Counted from the first letter of the stretch, positions 1 to 9,071 are shown. The stretch: 64,000 bases of DNA from CAVSRC01 sp963798195 (GCA_963798195.1 CAWCSF010000010.1:62001-126000); one strand, 5' to 3'. Translations and numbers: made by a program. The notes: generated by a model from the letters alone, not told the origin.

Positions 1-662
1 GCGCTGGCATGACGTGCGAAGGCGTAAAGCACGGCTTCTTCAATTCGCTGAAGATACTCTTTCCCAGCATCACGCTGGCGATCGGGATTTCGTCGGTGAC
101 CGGCTATGCGCTGGCGCTGTGGAACGTCCGCTGGGCCAACACATTCCTGTTCGTGCTGTTCCTGTGCGCCTTCGTGCCATTCCAGATCATCATGATCCCG
201 CTGGTCGTGCTGACGGCCAATCTCGGAATCTTCGGCAGCATCTGGGCGATTGCGGTTGTCCACGCGGTCCTGCAGATGCCGTTCCTGACCCTCATCTTCC
301 GCAATTTCTACAAGGACATCCCGAGCGAATTGATCAGGGCCGCCGTCATGGACTCGGGCAGCTTCTGGCGCATCTTCGGTGAAATCATCCTGCCCATGTC
401 CGGCAACATCATGGTCGTCGTTCTGATCCTGGTCATCACGGGCGTGTGGAACGACTACCTGATCGGGTTGACCTTCGGCGGCATTGGCACGCAGCCGATG
501 ACGGTGATCCTGGCCAACACCGTCATCACCGAGCGCGGCGAGATCCACTACAACATCGACATGGCAGCCGCGCTCCTCACGGCGATCCCTCCGCTCCTCG
601 TCTATTTCGGCCTCGGCAAGTTCTTCGTTCGGGGCATCACCGCTGGGGCGATCAAGGGCTAG
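1..662 (+). CDS. Carbohydrate ABC transporter permease, C-terminal part (5' end outside window)
   Basis: Inner-membrane permease of a MalG-type sugar importer. The frame is open to the left edge, and the first visible ATG at 9 lies just before a hydrophobic helix, so the true start is upstream. About 217 residues are visible with several membrane helices. The EAA loop that contacts the ATPase is seen as ELIRAAVMDSGSFWRIFGEI, and the end (FFVRGITAGAIKG) is typical of the C-terminus of the second permease of glucose/mannose-type transporters. The gene for the binding protein follows 100 bases downstream on the same strand, and an ATPase gene follows that. The binding-protein gene therefore comes after a permease gene, the reverse of the commonest order. 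Confidence 0.88.
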   Translation, partial: AGMTCEGVKHGFFNSLKILFPSITLAIGISSVTGYALALWNVRWANTFLFVLFLCAFVPFQIIMIPLVVLTANLGIFGSIWAIAVVHAVLQMPFLTLIFRNFYKDIPSELIRAAVMDSGSFWRIFGEIILPMSGNIMVVVLILVITGVWNDYLIGLTFGGIGTQPMTVILANTVITERGEIHYNIDMAAALLTAIPPLLVYFGLGKFFVRGITAGAIKG

Positions 663-762
663 GAGAGCCGCTCGCACCAGGGCAACCAAAAACCGTACTT
701 CCCCGTCGGTCGAGGCCGACGGCAAAGCCTGGGACTGAACAAAGAAAAAGGGAGAAACCGAT

Positions 763-2007
763 ATGGTAAGCAAAGCACTGGTTGGCATCGGAGCGGCGCT
801 CGCGCTCGGCACGATGCTGTCGTCGGCAAGCGCCACAGATCTTCAGCTGTATCACTCGTGGTCGAACGAGAGCGAGATCGGCGCGCTCAACGTTTTCGTG
901 AAGGAATTCGAGTTGCGCGGCAACAAGATCACCGAAATGTCCGTTCCGCACGAGCAGGCCGGCGGCAGCCCGCTGGTCAGCCTGGTCGTGGCCGGTACGC
1001 CGCCGAACCTTTTCATCACGGCGGACTCCGACTTCTTCCGCGACCTTAAGAAGCGCGGCCTCAGTCAGCCGGTCGACGACGTGTTCAAGGAGATCGGGGC
1101 GACGTCGCATCTCCTGCCGGCGGTGCTGGACACCATCACGATCGACGGCGAGATCCTGAAGATCCCGGCCGGCGTGCACATTCCCGGCATGGTTTACTAC
1201 AACCTGGAAGTCGCGAAGGCGGCTGGCGTCGATCCCACCAAGTGGACCTCGCTCGACGACATGTGGGCGGACGAGAAGAAGGTCGAGGACGCCGGCTATA
1301 CCTTCATCGCCATGGGCGGCAATACGTTCCAGGCTGGATACCTCATGTTCGCGCTGGTCGCCGCCGTGGCCGGCCCCGATGTCTACAACCGCCTGTATGC
1401 AGGAACGCCGGACCCGACCGTCTTTGACGACCCCGGCCTGCGCAAGGCGATCGAGCAGTTCCAGAAAATCGTTCGCCAGACCGACAAGGGCTGGGTGAAC
1501 CGTCAGTGGAACGAGACCACCAACACCGTCATCGCCGGCAAGGCGCTGATGCAGATCCACGGCGACTGGATGAAGGGCCAGTGGAAGGCCAATAAAAAGG
1601 TTGTCGGCAAGGATTTCGGCTGCATCAACATCCCCGGCACCAAGGCGCTGACGGTCACGGTCGACTCGTTCGGTATCCTCGGTGGCGTCGACGCGGACAA
1701 GCTCAAGGCCGAGAAGGAATTCGCCAGCATCGTCGTCGATCCGAAGTTCAACGCCGAGTTCAACTTCATCAAGGGCTCGTCGCCGGTTCGCGACGACGTG
1801 CCGACCGACAAGCTGGACGCATGCAACAAGCTGGTTATCGAGTCGCTGAAGAAGCCGAATTTCAGCGTCCTGAACCCGTCCTACATCGGTGACTCTGACT
1901 GGAACAACTCGATCTGGAACGCGATGTACACGTTCCAGGGCGACGAGAGCATGACGGTCGATGACGTGATCGCCAAGCTGAAGAGCGAGTACGACGCGAT
2001 CTTCTAG
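763..2007 (+). CDS. Sugar ABC transporter substrate-binding protein (family 1)
   Basis: Periplasmic solute-binding protein of 414 residues. A signal peptide is visible (basic MVSK, hydrophobic core, likely cut after SSASA before TDLQLYHSW). The mature part resembles glucose/mannose-type binding proteins of family 1, with the LYHSWSNESE strand near the start and the AGKALMQIHGDWMKGQW segment common in the second lobe. The ATG at 763 has a purine-rich ribosome site (GGGAGA) about 8 bases upstream. It should deliver sugar to the permease encoded just before it; the exact sugar cannot be told from the sequence. A strong hairpin lies in the gap before the ATPase gene. Confidence 0.88.
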   Translation: MVSKALVGIGAALALGTMLSSASATDLQLYHSWSNESEIGALNVFVKEFELRGNKITEMSVPHEQAGGSPLVSLVVAGTPPNLFITADSDFFRDLKKRGLSQPVDDVFKEIGATSHLLPAVLDTITIDGEILKIPAGVHIPGMVYYNLEVAKAAGVDPTKWTSLDDMWADEKKVEDAGYTFIAMGGNTFQAGYLMFALVAAVAGPDVYNRLYAGTPDPTVFDDPGLRKAIEQFQKIVRQTDKGWVNRQWNETTNTVIAGKALMQIHGDWMKGQWKANKKVVGKDFGCINIPGTKALTVTVDSFGILGGVDADKLKAEKEFASIVVDPKFNAEFNFIKGSSPVRDDVPTDKLDACNKLVIESLKKPNFSVLNPSYIGDSDWNNSIWNAMYTFQGDESMTVDDVIAKLKSEYDAIF

Positions 2008-2132
2008 ACCGCGCGCGAATTGCCGGATTGCTCGGGTTCGGCCCGCGCGATCCGGCTCCCTGTTGCGGTGGCGTTTGGAAAACACCGAGACAAGGAACCC
2101 GGACCGTCGGCCTCCCTCCGCCGGCGACGGTA

Positions 2133-2173
2133 TGGGGTATCGCGGCCGACCCTCCCGGGTCCGCGATACCCCA
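2133..2173 (+). terminator. 13-bp perfect hairpin between binding-protein and ATPase genes
   Basis: The arms TGGGGTATCGCGG (2133-2145) and CCGCGATACCCCA (2161-2173) are exact reverse complements around a 15-base loop. There is no T-run after it, so it is more likely an mRNA-stabilising or partially terminating stem-loop that favours the upstream binding-protein message. It sits in the 271-base gap before the ATPase gene, where I see nothing else. Confidence 0.65.
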
Positions 2174-2278
2174 CTTCCGAATCCCTGATTGCGGGCGTGC
2201 TTTTTGTTCGCCGCAGGGCAACTTGTGATCTACTTCGCTTTTCCTGCGGGGATCGCAGACCAGATTGAAGGACTAGAG

Positions 2279-3385
2279 ATGTCGGCCGTCGAGTTTCACA
2301 ACATCATCAAGAAATACGGGTCGCTCACGGTCCTTGAGAATCTTGATCTGAACGTCGATGACGGCGAGTTTCTCGTGCTGCTTGGCCCATCAGGCTGTGG
2401 CAAGACCACGCTGCTCAACATCCTTGCCGGCTTGCTCGAGGTCGACGGTGGCGAGATCAGGGTCGACGGGCGCGACATCACCGATCTCGATCCCAAGGAC
2501 CGCGGCCTAGCGATGGTCTTCCAGTCCTATGCGCTCTACCCGACGAAGACGGTGCAGGGAAACATGCGCTTCGGGCTGAGCGCGCGAAAGCTCAGCTCCG
2601 ACGAGATCGAGAAGCGCATTGCATGGGCGGCCAAGCTGCTCCAGATCGACCACCTTCTCGACCGCAAGCCTGCGCAACTCTCCGGCGGCCAGCGCCAGCG
2701 CGTTGCGATCGGTCGCGCGCTGGTCAAGCAGGTCGGGCTCTTCCTGTTCGACGAGCCGCTCTCCAATCTTGACGCCAAGCTGCGCACCGAGATGCGGCTG
2801 GAGATCAAGAAGCTGCACAACCAGCTCAAGAGCACGGTCATCTACGTCACCCACGATCAGGTCGAGGCGATGACCATGGCGACGCGCATCGCGGTCATGA
2901 ATCGCGGCGTCATCCAGCAGGTCGGTTCGCCGGATGACATCTACGATCAGCCGGAGAACATATTCGTCGCCGATTTCGTCGGCTCCCCCGCCATGAACAT
3001 GCGACCCGGCTTGATAAAGAGGTCGAACGGAGCCTTCGCCGCCAGCGATGACACTGCCGAACTGATCTACGACCTCGCCGGCTACGATTGGCGCCAAACG
3101 CCGCGCGACGGCCAGAAGGTGGTCGTCGGCTTCCGCCCGGAGCATTTTGCCCAGGACGGCCGGGAAGAGGGACATGGTCCCACGATGCCCCTCGCGTTTC
3201 CGGTGCAGTTCGTCGAGAAGGCGGGCCACGACGCCATCATGTTCCTCGGCACGCCGGGCGAACCGGTCGCGGTGCGGATCGAGGGGCGGTTTGCCGACCG
3301 CTACCGGAATGAGTCCTCGACGACGGTCCTGCTGCCCCTGAACCGGATCAACGTTTTCGACGCCGAGTCCGGCCGCCGGATGTAG
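2279..3385 (+). CDS. Sugar ABC transporter ATPase (UgpC/MalK type)
   Basis: ATP-binding subunit of 368 residues. Walker A is GPSGCGKTT, the Q-loop is in FQSYALYP, the signature is LSGGQRQR, Walker B is LFLFDEP, the D-loop is SNLDAKL and the switch is VTHDQ. A C-terminal MalK-type regulatory domain of roughly 130 residues follows (GFRPEHF). The ATG at 2279 is preferred over an in-frame codon at 2189 because it starts the usual strand (MSAVEFHNIIKKYG) and has a GAAGGA ribosome site. It completes the transporter whose permease and binding protein precede it. One subunit of this type can energise several sugar importers, so its partners may not be limited to this operon. Confidence 0.92.
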   Translation: MSAVEFHNIIKKYGSLTVLENLDLNVDDGEFLVLLGPSGCGKTTLLNILAGLLEVDGGEIRVDGRDITDLDPKDRGLAMVFQSYALYPTKTVQGNMRFGLSARKLSSDEIEKRIAWAAKLLQIDHLLDRKPAQLSGGQRQRVAIGRALVKQVGLFLFDEPLSNLDAKLRTEMRLEIKKLHNQLKSTVIYVTHDQVEAMTMATRIAVMNRGVIQQVGSPDDIYDQPENIFVADFVGSPAMNMRPGLIKRSNGAFAASDDTAELIYDLAGYDWRQTPRDGQKVVVGFRPEHFAQDGREEGHGPTMPLAFPVQFVEKAGHDAIMFLGTPGEPVAVRIEGRFADRYRNESSTTVLLPLNRINVFDAESGRRM

Positions 3386-3479
3386 AACAGGCGGGGCCAT
3401 CGCGGGCTTGGTCCTGCGGAGGCGCTGCTGGCCGGTAACCCGAAAGTGCCTGCCTGACAAATCGGCCGCATTGCCCCAT

Positions 3480-4082
3480 ATGGACGGCATGAACGCGCCC
3501 GAAATTCCAGACTCTCTCAACCTCGACAACCGCGACGGCTGGCCGGACGAGCTTCGGCTTTTCCTCGATCGCTTCCCGCGCGAGACGTGGCCCGATCACG
3601 CCAATCTCGGCGGTGTCGCCAAGTTCTGGCTGGAGATTCACGACGGCTTCCGCGGCTTCGGTGGCAAGCTCGGCGCTGCGACCAGCCAGTTCCGCGAGGG
3701 GCTGGTGACGCCCACCCATTTCCGGTCATGGTTCGCGCCGCGGCTGGAGATGTTCCTGTCGCACCTCAATGGCCATCACCAGATCGAGGACCACCAATAT
3801 TTCCCGCTGTTCATCGACAAGGAGCCGCGGCTGCAGCGCGGCTTCGATGTTCTTGAGAACGATCACGGCGTCATTCACGCGGCGATGGATCAGGTGGTCG
3901 AGGCGGCCAACGGCTTCCTGCGCACAGCGCCCGAGGATGCAGACAAGCTGCGTTTTGCCGGAGACGAATATGTCGCGGCCAGCGACCGCCTTCTTGCCAT
4001 GCTGACTCGCCATCTCGATGATGAGGAAGACCTGATTGTGCCGGTCATCCTGGCGCGCGGCGAGGCCGATCTCGGCCTCTAG
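3480..4082 (+). CDS. Hemerythrin-like (HHE) cation-binding domain protein
   Basis: Protein of about 200 residues with a hemerythrin-type four-helix bundle. Candidate di-iron ligands are seen in LEIHDGF, HLNGHHQIEDHQYFPLF, LENDHGVIH and RHLDDEEDLIVPVI. The start could be ATG 3480 or ATG 3489; upstream codons in frame add residues with no family likeness. No membrane segment or signal peptide is seen, so a cytoplasmic oxygen-, nitric-oxide- or iron-sensing role is possible, but the substrate is unknown. It lies between the sugar ATPase gene and gnd on the same strand, 94 bases after the former. Confidence 0.8.
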   Translation: MDGMNAPEIPDSLNLDNRDGWPDELRLFLDRFPRETWPDHANLGGVAKFWLEIHDGFRGFGGKLGAATSQFREGLVTPTHFRSWFAPRLEMFLSHLNGHHQIEDHQYFPLFIDKEPRLQRGFDVLENDHGVIHAAMDQVVEAANGFLRTAPEDADKLRFAGDEYVAASDRLLAMLTRHLDDEEDLIVPVILARGEADLGL

Positions 4083-4210
4083 GAAGGCGCCCGTCGGAGG
4101 CCGATTAACGATGGACCGCCGGGCCCATCTTTCATAGTGTTCCGCCCGCTCCGCCTGGCCTTCCCACGGACCGTGCGGCTCAACAGAAGAACACGCCGGA
4201 GGATTCAATC

Positions 4211-5638
4211 ATGGCGGACATCGGTCTCGTCGGTCTCGGGGTGATGGGCTCCAATCTCGCGCTCAACATGGCGGAGAAGGGCTACACCGTCGCCGTCCAC
4301 AACCGCACGATCTCAAAGATCGACACGTTCATGCAGAACGCCGGCGGCCTCGCGTCGCGGCTGGTTCCCTGCAAGACGATCGGCGAGCTCGCCGCAGCGA
4401 TCACGCCACCGCGCCCGGTCGTCATCATGGTGCTCGCTGGCCCGCCGGTCGATGACGAGGCCGAGAAGATCAGCGCCGACCTCGCCAAGGGCGATCTGCT
4501 GATCGACGCCGGCAACGCCAATTTCCGCGACACCCAGCGGCGCGTGAAGACCTATGCCGGCAAGGGTATCGATTTCCTCGGCATGGGCGTCTCCGGCGGC
4601 GAGGAGGGCGCGCGCCACGGGCCGTCGATGATGGCCGGCGGCACCAAGCAGGCCTGGGGCCGGGTCGAGAAGATCATGCTCGATATCTCGGCGAAGTTCG
4701 ACGGCGAGCCCTGCGCCGCGCTGATGGGGCCGGATGGCGCTGGTCACTTCGTCAAGACGATCCACAACGGCATCGAATACGCCGACATGCAGATGATCGC
4801 CGAGGTCTACGGCATCATGCGCGACGGCCTCGGCATGTCGCCGGCCGAGATGGCCGACGTCTTCGCCCAGTGGAACGAGGGGCGGCTGAAGTCCTACCTC
4901 ATCGAGATCACCGGCAAGGTGCTGGAGGCGAAAGACCCCGGCACGGGCAAGCCGATGGTCGAGATCATCCTCGACACCGCCGGGCAGAAGGGCACGGGCC
5001 GCTGGTCTGCGATGGAAGCGCAGGACCTCGGCGTGCCGGCGACCGTCATCGAAGCTGCGGTGGCCGCGCGCGGGCTCTCGGCGCAGCGCGACTTCCGCCT
5101 CGCCGGCGCGAAGCTCTTCGGCGCAGCCGACACCAAGATGGGCGACGCCCTTGGCGACCGCAAGACGACGCTTGCCAAGCTCGAACATGCGCTGCTCGCC
5201 GGCAAGATCGCCGCTTACGCACAGGGCTTCGCCGTCCTGTCCACGGCGTCGGAGGTGTGGAACTGGAACCTGCCGCTCGGCACGATCGCCAAGATCTGGC
5301 GGGCAGGCTGCATCATCCGCTCCGTCTTCCTCGACGACATCTCGCGCACCTATTCGACGAGCGGTTCGATCGCCAATCTGATGATGGTCGAGCCGTTCTC
5401 CGGCCTCCTCAAGCAGAGCCATGGCGATCTCCGCAACGTCGTGTCGGCTGCGGTTCTGAAGGGCATTCCCATGCCGGCGCTTTCCAATGCGTTGGCTTAT
5501 TTCGACTACGCCCGCACAGCGCGCACGACGGCCAACCTGCTTCAGGGCCAGCGCGACTTCTTCGGCGCGCATGGCTTCGAGCGCACCGACAAGGACGGCA
5601 AGGGCTTCCACGGTCCATGGGCGATGGGCCCGGGGTAG
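4211..5638 (+). CDS. gnd: 6-phosphogluconate dehydrogenase, decarboxylating
   Basis: Cytoplasmic enzyme of 475 residues that oxidises 6-phosphogluconate to ribulose 5-phosphate and CO2 with NADP, in the oxidative pentose phosphate pathway. The N-terminal Rossmann motif GLGVMGSNLALNMAEKG, the substrate loop GGEEGARHGPSMM and the catalytic helix HNGIEYADMQMIAEVYG are present, and the length is normal for the long form. The end FHGPWAMGPG lacks the longer tail of some homologues. It starts at ATG 4211 after an AGGA-type ribosome site. Its neighbours suggest co-regulation with sugar import. zwf and edd lie 30 kb away in this window. Confidence 0.95.
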   Translation: MADIGLVGLGVMGSNLALNMAEKGYTVAVHNRTISKIDTFMQNAGGLASRLVPCKTIGELAAAITPPRPVVIMVLAGPPVDDEAEKISADLAKGDLLIDAGNANFRDTQRRVKTYAGKGIDFLGMGVSGGEEGARHGPSMMAGGTKQAWGRVEKIMLDISAKFDGEPCAALMGPDGAGHFVKTIHNGIEYADMQMIAEVYGIMRDGLGMSPAEMADVFAQWNEGRLKSYLIEITGKVLEAKDPGTGKPMVEIILDTAGQKGTGRWSAMEAQDLGVPATVIEAAVAARGLSAQRDFRLAGAKLFGAADTKMGDALGDRKTTLAKLEHALLAGKIAAYAQGFAVLSTASEVWNWNLPLGTIAKIWRAGCIIRSVFLDDISRTYSTSGSIANLMMVEPFSGLLKQSHGDLRNVVSAAVLKGIPMPALSNALAYFDYARTARTTANLLQGQRDFFGAHGFERTDKDGKGFHGPWAMGPG

Positions 5639-5653
5639 GGGCGGGCCCCCGTT

Positions 5654-5676
5654 CCCGCGCGCGGCTTTCGCGCGGG
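5654..5676 (+). terminator. GC hairpin after gnd
   Basis: CCCGCGCG (5654-5661) pairs with CGCGCGGG (5669-5676) around a 7-base loop, 16 bases after the gnd stop. No T-run follows, so termination would be weak or Rho-assisted. Nothing else is seen in the 200-base gap before the next gene. Confidence 0.4.
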
Positions 5677-5839
5677 GGATGAACCTTTCAAAGAGCATCC
5701 TCATACCTTGCAGCATGAGGGGCGGCGGGCGCTCGAAGGTTGCCGCGTCCTGCGATGCCCGGCGATGGCGGAGACCGTTCGGCAGGCGTACCGTCTTCCA
5801 CGGTCGTCAAGGTCCGGCCGGGCTATTGGGAGATCCACG

Positions 5840-6643
5840 ATGACAGAAACATCCCGACACGACGCGTGGCAAGCCGGCGCCAGCTACGATGCCTACATGG
5901 GGAGGTGGAGCCGCCAGATTGCACCGCGTTTTCTCGACTGGCTGGGCGCGCCTGCCGGCCTCGATTGGCTGGAAGTGGGGTGCGGGACCGGAGCGCTGTC
6001 CGCGGCAATTCTTTCACGATGCGCACCGAAGAGCCTGATCTCGATCGATCCGTCGGAAGGCTTCGTCGCGACCGCGCGTGCCAATGTGCCCGACGAGCGC
6101 GCGGTGTTTCAGGTTGGCGACGCGCAAGCCCTGACGCAGGAAACCGACAGCCGAGACGTGATCGTGTCCGCGCTCGTCCTCAACTTCGTTCCCGACAGGG
6201 CAAAAGCGCTCGCCGAGATGAGGCGCGTTGCTCGTCCGCACGGAACGATCGGGCTCTACGTCTGGGACTATCCCGGAGGCGGCGTGGAGTTCATGCGCGC
6301 CTTCTGGACCGCGGCGGCGGCACTCGATCCGAATGCTCGGGACCTCACCGAGGACAGGCGCTTTCCGTTTTGCACGGCCGATGGACTGACCGCGTTGGCG
6401 TCCGCAGCCGATCTATCGTCGGTTGTTTGCGTTCCGATCGAGGTGCCGACCGTGTTCAAGGATTTCGATGACTACTGGCACCCGTTCACGCTAGGCGCGG
6501 GGCCGGCGCCCGGCTACTGCATGAGCCTAGACGCCGACGCACGGCAGCGCCTGAAGGAGAAGCTCCAGGCCGATCTCCCGCACCGCGTCGATGGGACGAT
6601 CCCGATGAAGGCACGCGCCTGGGCTATCAAGGCGGTGGCGTAG
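5840..6643 (+). CDS. Class I SAM-dependent methyltransferase
   Basis: Protein of 267 residues with a methyltransferase-11-type Rossmann fold. Motif I is WLEVGCGTGALS, the acidic residue after strand 2 is in SLISIDPSEGF, motif II is around FQVGDAQAL, and the next strand is DVIVSALVLNFVPD. The start at ATG 5840 (MTETSRHDAWQAGASYDAYMG) matches the usual N-terminus of the family; longer in-frame starts add unlikely residues. The substrate cannot be predicted. It stands alone, facing the convergent pbpC gene with only 20 bases between the stops. Confidence 0.85.
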   Translation: MTETSRHDAWQAGASYDAYMGRWSRQIAPRFLDWLGAPAGLDWLEVGCGTGALSAAILSRCAPKSLISIDPSEGFVATARANVPDERAVFQVGDAQALTQETDSRDVIVSALVLNFVPDRAKALAEMRRVARPHGTIGLYVWDYPGGGVEFMRAFWTAAAALDPNARDLTEDRRFPFCTADGLTALASAADLSSVVCVPIEVPTVFKDFDDYWHPFTLGAGPAPGYCMSLDADARQRLKEKLQADLPHRVDGTIPMKARAWAIKAVA

Positions 6644-6663
6644 CGGATTTCCGCCGGCGCGGC

Positions 6664-9060
6664 CTACTCCACCTTGACCGTCACGCGGTCCGACTTGCCA
6701 TCCTTGTCGACGACCGAGAGCGTGACGAAGCCGGGACCATCGGGCTGCCATGTCTCGGAGCGCGAGAAGGGTTCGCGTGCGATCGGCGTGCCGTTGACGA
6801 AGAAGGTGAAGGGTGGGGCGCCGTTGCGCACCTTGATGACCAGCGGCGCGGGATCGCCGTCGGCGATGCCGAGATCGACGGCGACGCCATCGAGCGGATA
6901 GGCGATCTCCGGATCGTTGCTGGCCAGCTCGAAGGTCGCTTCGCCCGGTTGACGGAAGCTGCGGAGCGGAGCCGGCAGGGCCGCCGTCGATGACGCCATC
7001 AGAACGCCGGCGGGCGCCCGCCTGAGCGGCACGCGCTTCGGGCCGACGCGGTCGAACGCCTCGAACAGGATGGGCGCGGCGCTGACGATGCCGGAAAGGC
7101 CGGGCACGGGCGTGCCATCGGGGCGGCCGACCCAGACGCCGACGACCGTGGCGCCGTCGAAGCCGATCGCCCAGGCATCGCGATAGCCATAGGACGTGCC
7201 GGTCTTGTAGGCGACGCGTCCGGCGGAACCGTTGAGGGGCGGGGGAACGCCGGCAAGGATGTCGGCGACGTACCACGCGGCGGTCGGCGAGAGCACCGGC
7301 GCACCGGTGAGCGCATTCGGCGGCTCGCCGATCCCGTCGAGGAGATCGACGGCGGTTCCGCCGCGGGCGAAGGAAGCGTAGAGCGAAACGAGGTCGCGGA
7401 GGGTCATGCCGACGCCGCCAAGTCCGATGGCGAGGCCGGGCGCGGTTTCGTCCGGCAGCCGGGCATTGACGGCGGCGCGCTTCAGCCGCGCCACCAGCCG
7501 CGCCGGGCCGACCGCGTTGAGCGCGACGATCGCCGGGACGTTGAGCGAATCCTGGAGCGCCTGGCGTACGGTGACTGTGCCGCGGTGGAAGCCGTCGAAG
7601 TTCTGCGGCGTGTAGCCGTTGAAGCCGGTCGGACGATCTTCGATCAGAGTCTCGGGATGGGCGAAGCCCGCCTCGAAGGCGAGGCCGTAGATGAGCGGCT
7701 TCAGCGTCGAGCCCGGCGAGCGGATGGCGCGGGTCATGTCGACGTGGCCGTCGCGCGCCTCCTCGAACAGGCCGGCCGAGCCGACCGAGGCGAGGATGGC
7801 GCCGCTCGCGGCATCGACGGCGACAATAGCGACCGAGAGTTTCGGCCCCAGCGCGGCGATGCGATCACCGGCGAGCAATTCGAGCGATGCCTGAAGATCG
7901 CGGTTCAACGTCAGGCGATGAATCGCCTTTTCCGGTTCGGCCTCGATCGCCTGAAGGGCAAGATGCGGCGCGAGCAAAGGGAAGGGGCGGCGGGCATTGG
8001 GCACGCGCTCGGTGCGCGCCGCGCTCGCCGCGTCTTCGTCGACGTCGCCCTCGGCAACGAGGCGATCGAGCACGCGGTCGCGCGCCGCGCGGGCAGCATC
8101 GGCGTCACGATCCGGCCGCCGCGCCTCCGGCGACTGGGGCAGGGCGACGAGCAACGCGGCCTCGGCCGTGGTCAGCCGCTTCGGCTCCTTGCCGAAATAG
8201 GCCAGCGTCGCGGCGCGGATGCCCTCGATGTTGCCGCCATAGGGGGCGAGGGCGAGATAGAGGTCGAGGATCTGCTTCTTGGAGAAGCGCGCCTCGAGCT
8301 TCTCGGCGAGCGCCATCTGGCGGAGCTTGCCGGCGATCGATCGCGTGCCGGTGTCGTCGATCAGGCGGGCGACCTGCATGGTGAGCGTCGAGGCGCCCGA
8401 GACGATGTGGCCTCCGGCGAGCACGAACTGGCCGGCGGCGCGCAGGATGGCGGAGACATCGACGCCGCCATGCTCGTGGAAGCGACGGTCCTCGTAGCCG
8501 ATCAGCATCTTCAGGAATTTCGGATCGACATCCTCTGTCGTGACCGGCAGCCGCCAGCGACCGTCGGCGATGGTGAAGGGCCGGAGCAGGCGGCCGTCGC
8601 GATCGACCACGATGGTCGAGGTCGCGATGGATGCCGGATCGGGCAGGGGCGGCAGCGTCGCCTCGATGTGCCGCCAGGTGAGCACGCCGGCGGTGGCGAT
8701 TACGGCAGAGGCGACGACGACGGTTACGGTGGCGAAGAGGGCGCGGCGCACGAAGCGGTGGTGTGTCCTCCCCACGGCCGAGGCTGAACCTCCCCCTTGA
8801 GGGGAGGTCGAAAGCGGCGAGCGCAGCGATGCCGGTTTCGGGAGGGGGGAAACGGTTGGCGTCGGTTCGGCCCCCCTCCCGGAATTCGCTGTCGCCTTCG
8901 GCGCCCCGAATTCCGACCTCCCCTCAAGGGGGAGGTTGGGCGTCGAACCCTTGCCATGACCCCCCTCTGGCCCCGCCAGCGATTTCGCCTCGGCGAAATC
9001 GGGCATCGCCGTCTCCCCTGCAAGGGGGGAGAGGGCGTGCTTATCGGGCGCCTCGGCCAT
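6664..9060 (-). CDS. pbpC: Penicillin-binding protein 1C (transglycosylase/transpeptidase)
   Basis: Bifunctional peptidoglycan synthase anchored in the inner membrane. After one N-terminal helix (ALFATVTVVVASAVIATAGV) comes a GT51 domain with EDRRFHEHGG, SGASTLTMQ and APYGGNIEGI. Then comes a transpeptidase domain with SPGSTLKP (active Ser and Lys), SLN and KTGTSYGYRD, and finally a PBP1C C-terminal domain. Read from ATG 9060 it is 798 residues, but the first 95 or so are translated from a palindromic repeat and look non-functional. An in-frame GTG at 8775, right before the basic stretch and helix, would give about 703 residues, close to the family norm. It lies 11 bases after the alpha-2-macroglobulin gene, its usual partner. 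Confidence 0.92.
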   Translation of the reverse strand: MAEAPDKHALSPLAGETAMPDFAEAKSLAGPEGGHGKGSTPNLPLEGRSEFGAPKATANSGRGAEPTPTVSPLPKPASLRSPLSTSPQGGGSASAVGRTHHRFVRRALFATVTVVVASAVIATAGVLTWRHIEATLPPLPDPASIATSTIVVDRDGRLLRPFTIADGRWRLPVTTEDVDPKFLKMLIGYEDRRFHEHGGVDVSAILRAAGQFVLAGGHIVSGASTLTMQVARLIDDTGTRSIAGKLRQMALAEKLEARFSKKQILDLYLALAPYGGNIEGIRAATLAYFGKEPKRLTTAEAALLVALPQSPEARRPDRDADAARAARDRVLDRLVAEGDVDEDAASAARTERVPNARRPFPLLAPHLALQAIEAEPEKAIHRLTLNRDLQASLELLAGDRIAALGPKLSVAIVAVDAASGAILASVGSAGLFEEARDGHVDMTRAIRSPGSTLKPLIYGLAFEAGFAHPETLIEDRPTGFNGYTPQNFDGFHRGTVTVRQALQDSLNVPAIVALNAVGPARLVARLKRAAVNARLPDETAPGLAIGLGGVGMTLRDLVSLYASFARGGTAVDLLDGIGEPPNALTGAPVLSPTAAWYVADILAGVPPPLNGSAGRVAYKTGTSYGYRDAWAIGFDGATVVGVWVGRPDGTPVPGLSGIVSAAPILFEAFDRVGPKRVPLRRAPAGVLMASSTAALPAPLRSFRQPGEATFELASNDPEIAYPLDGVAVDLGIADGDPAPLVIKVRNGAPPFTFFVNGTPIAREPFSRSETWQPDGPGFVTLSVVDKDGKSDRVTVKVE
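8787..9035. repeat. Mosaic GC-rich palindromic repeat inside the 5' end of pbpC
   Basis: A 23-base sequence at 8787-8809 has its exact reverse complement at 8915-8937. Between them a second pair (CGGGAGGGGGG / CCCCCCTCCCG) and a third (GGAATTCG / CGAATTCC) are nested. Another copy of the core is at about 9008-9030 (CTCCCC, GCAA, GGGGGGAG). Such mosaic intergenic palindromes are common in Hyphomicrobiales. This one sits between the macroglobulin stop and the conserved part of pbpC, stays open in the pbpC frame, and supplies a GGGGGAGG stretch upstream of the GTG at 8775. Confidence 0.8.
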
Positions 9061-9071
9061 TTCGCTGGAGC

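Noticed and set aside
652..2085. Long open minus-strand frame (477 codons) opposite the sugar-binding protein gene
   Set aside because: Its product is rich in Asp, Arg, Val and Leu with no motif, as expected from the antisense of a GC-rich gene; the plus strand holds a clear binding protein.
4313..5716. Open minus-strand frame of 467 codons opposite gnd
   Set aside because: Antisense shadow of a well conserved gene; no family features.
5795..5805. GTCTTCCACGG shared with the potF leader hairpin at 58010-58020
   Set aside because: An 11-base match without the second arm or flanking similarity is likely chance in 64 kb of GC-rich DNA.
7585..8787. Open plus-strand frames opposite pbpC and, at 10572-11915 and 12711-13937, opposite the macroglobulin gene
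   Set aside because: Low-complexity Arg/Gly/Asp-rich products caused by third-position GC bias; the minus strand carries all domain motifs.
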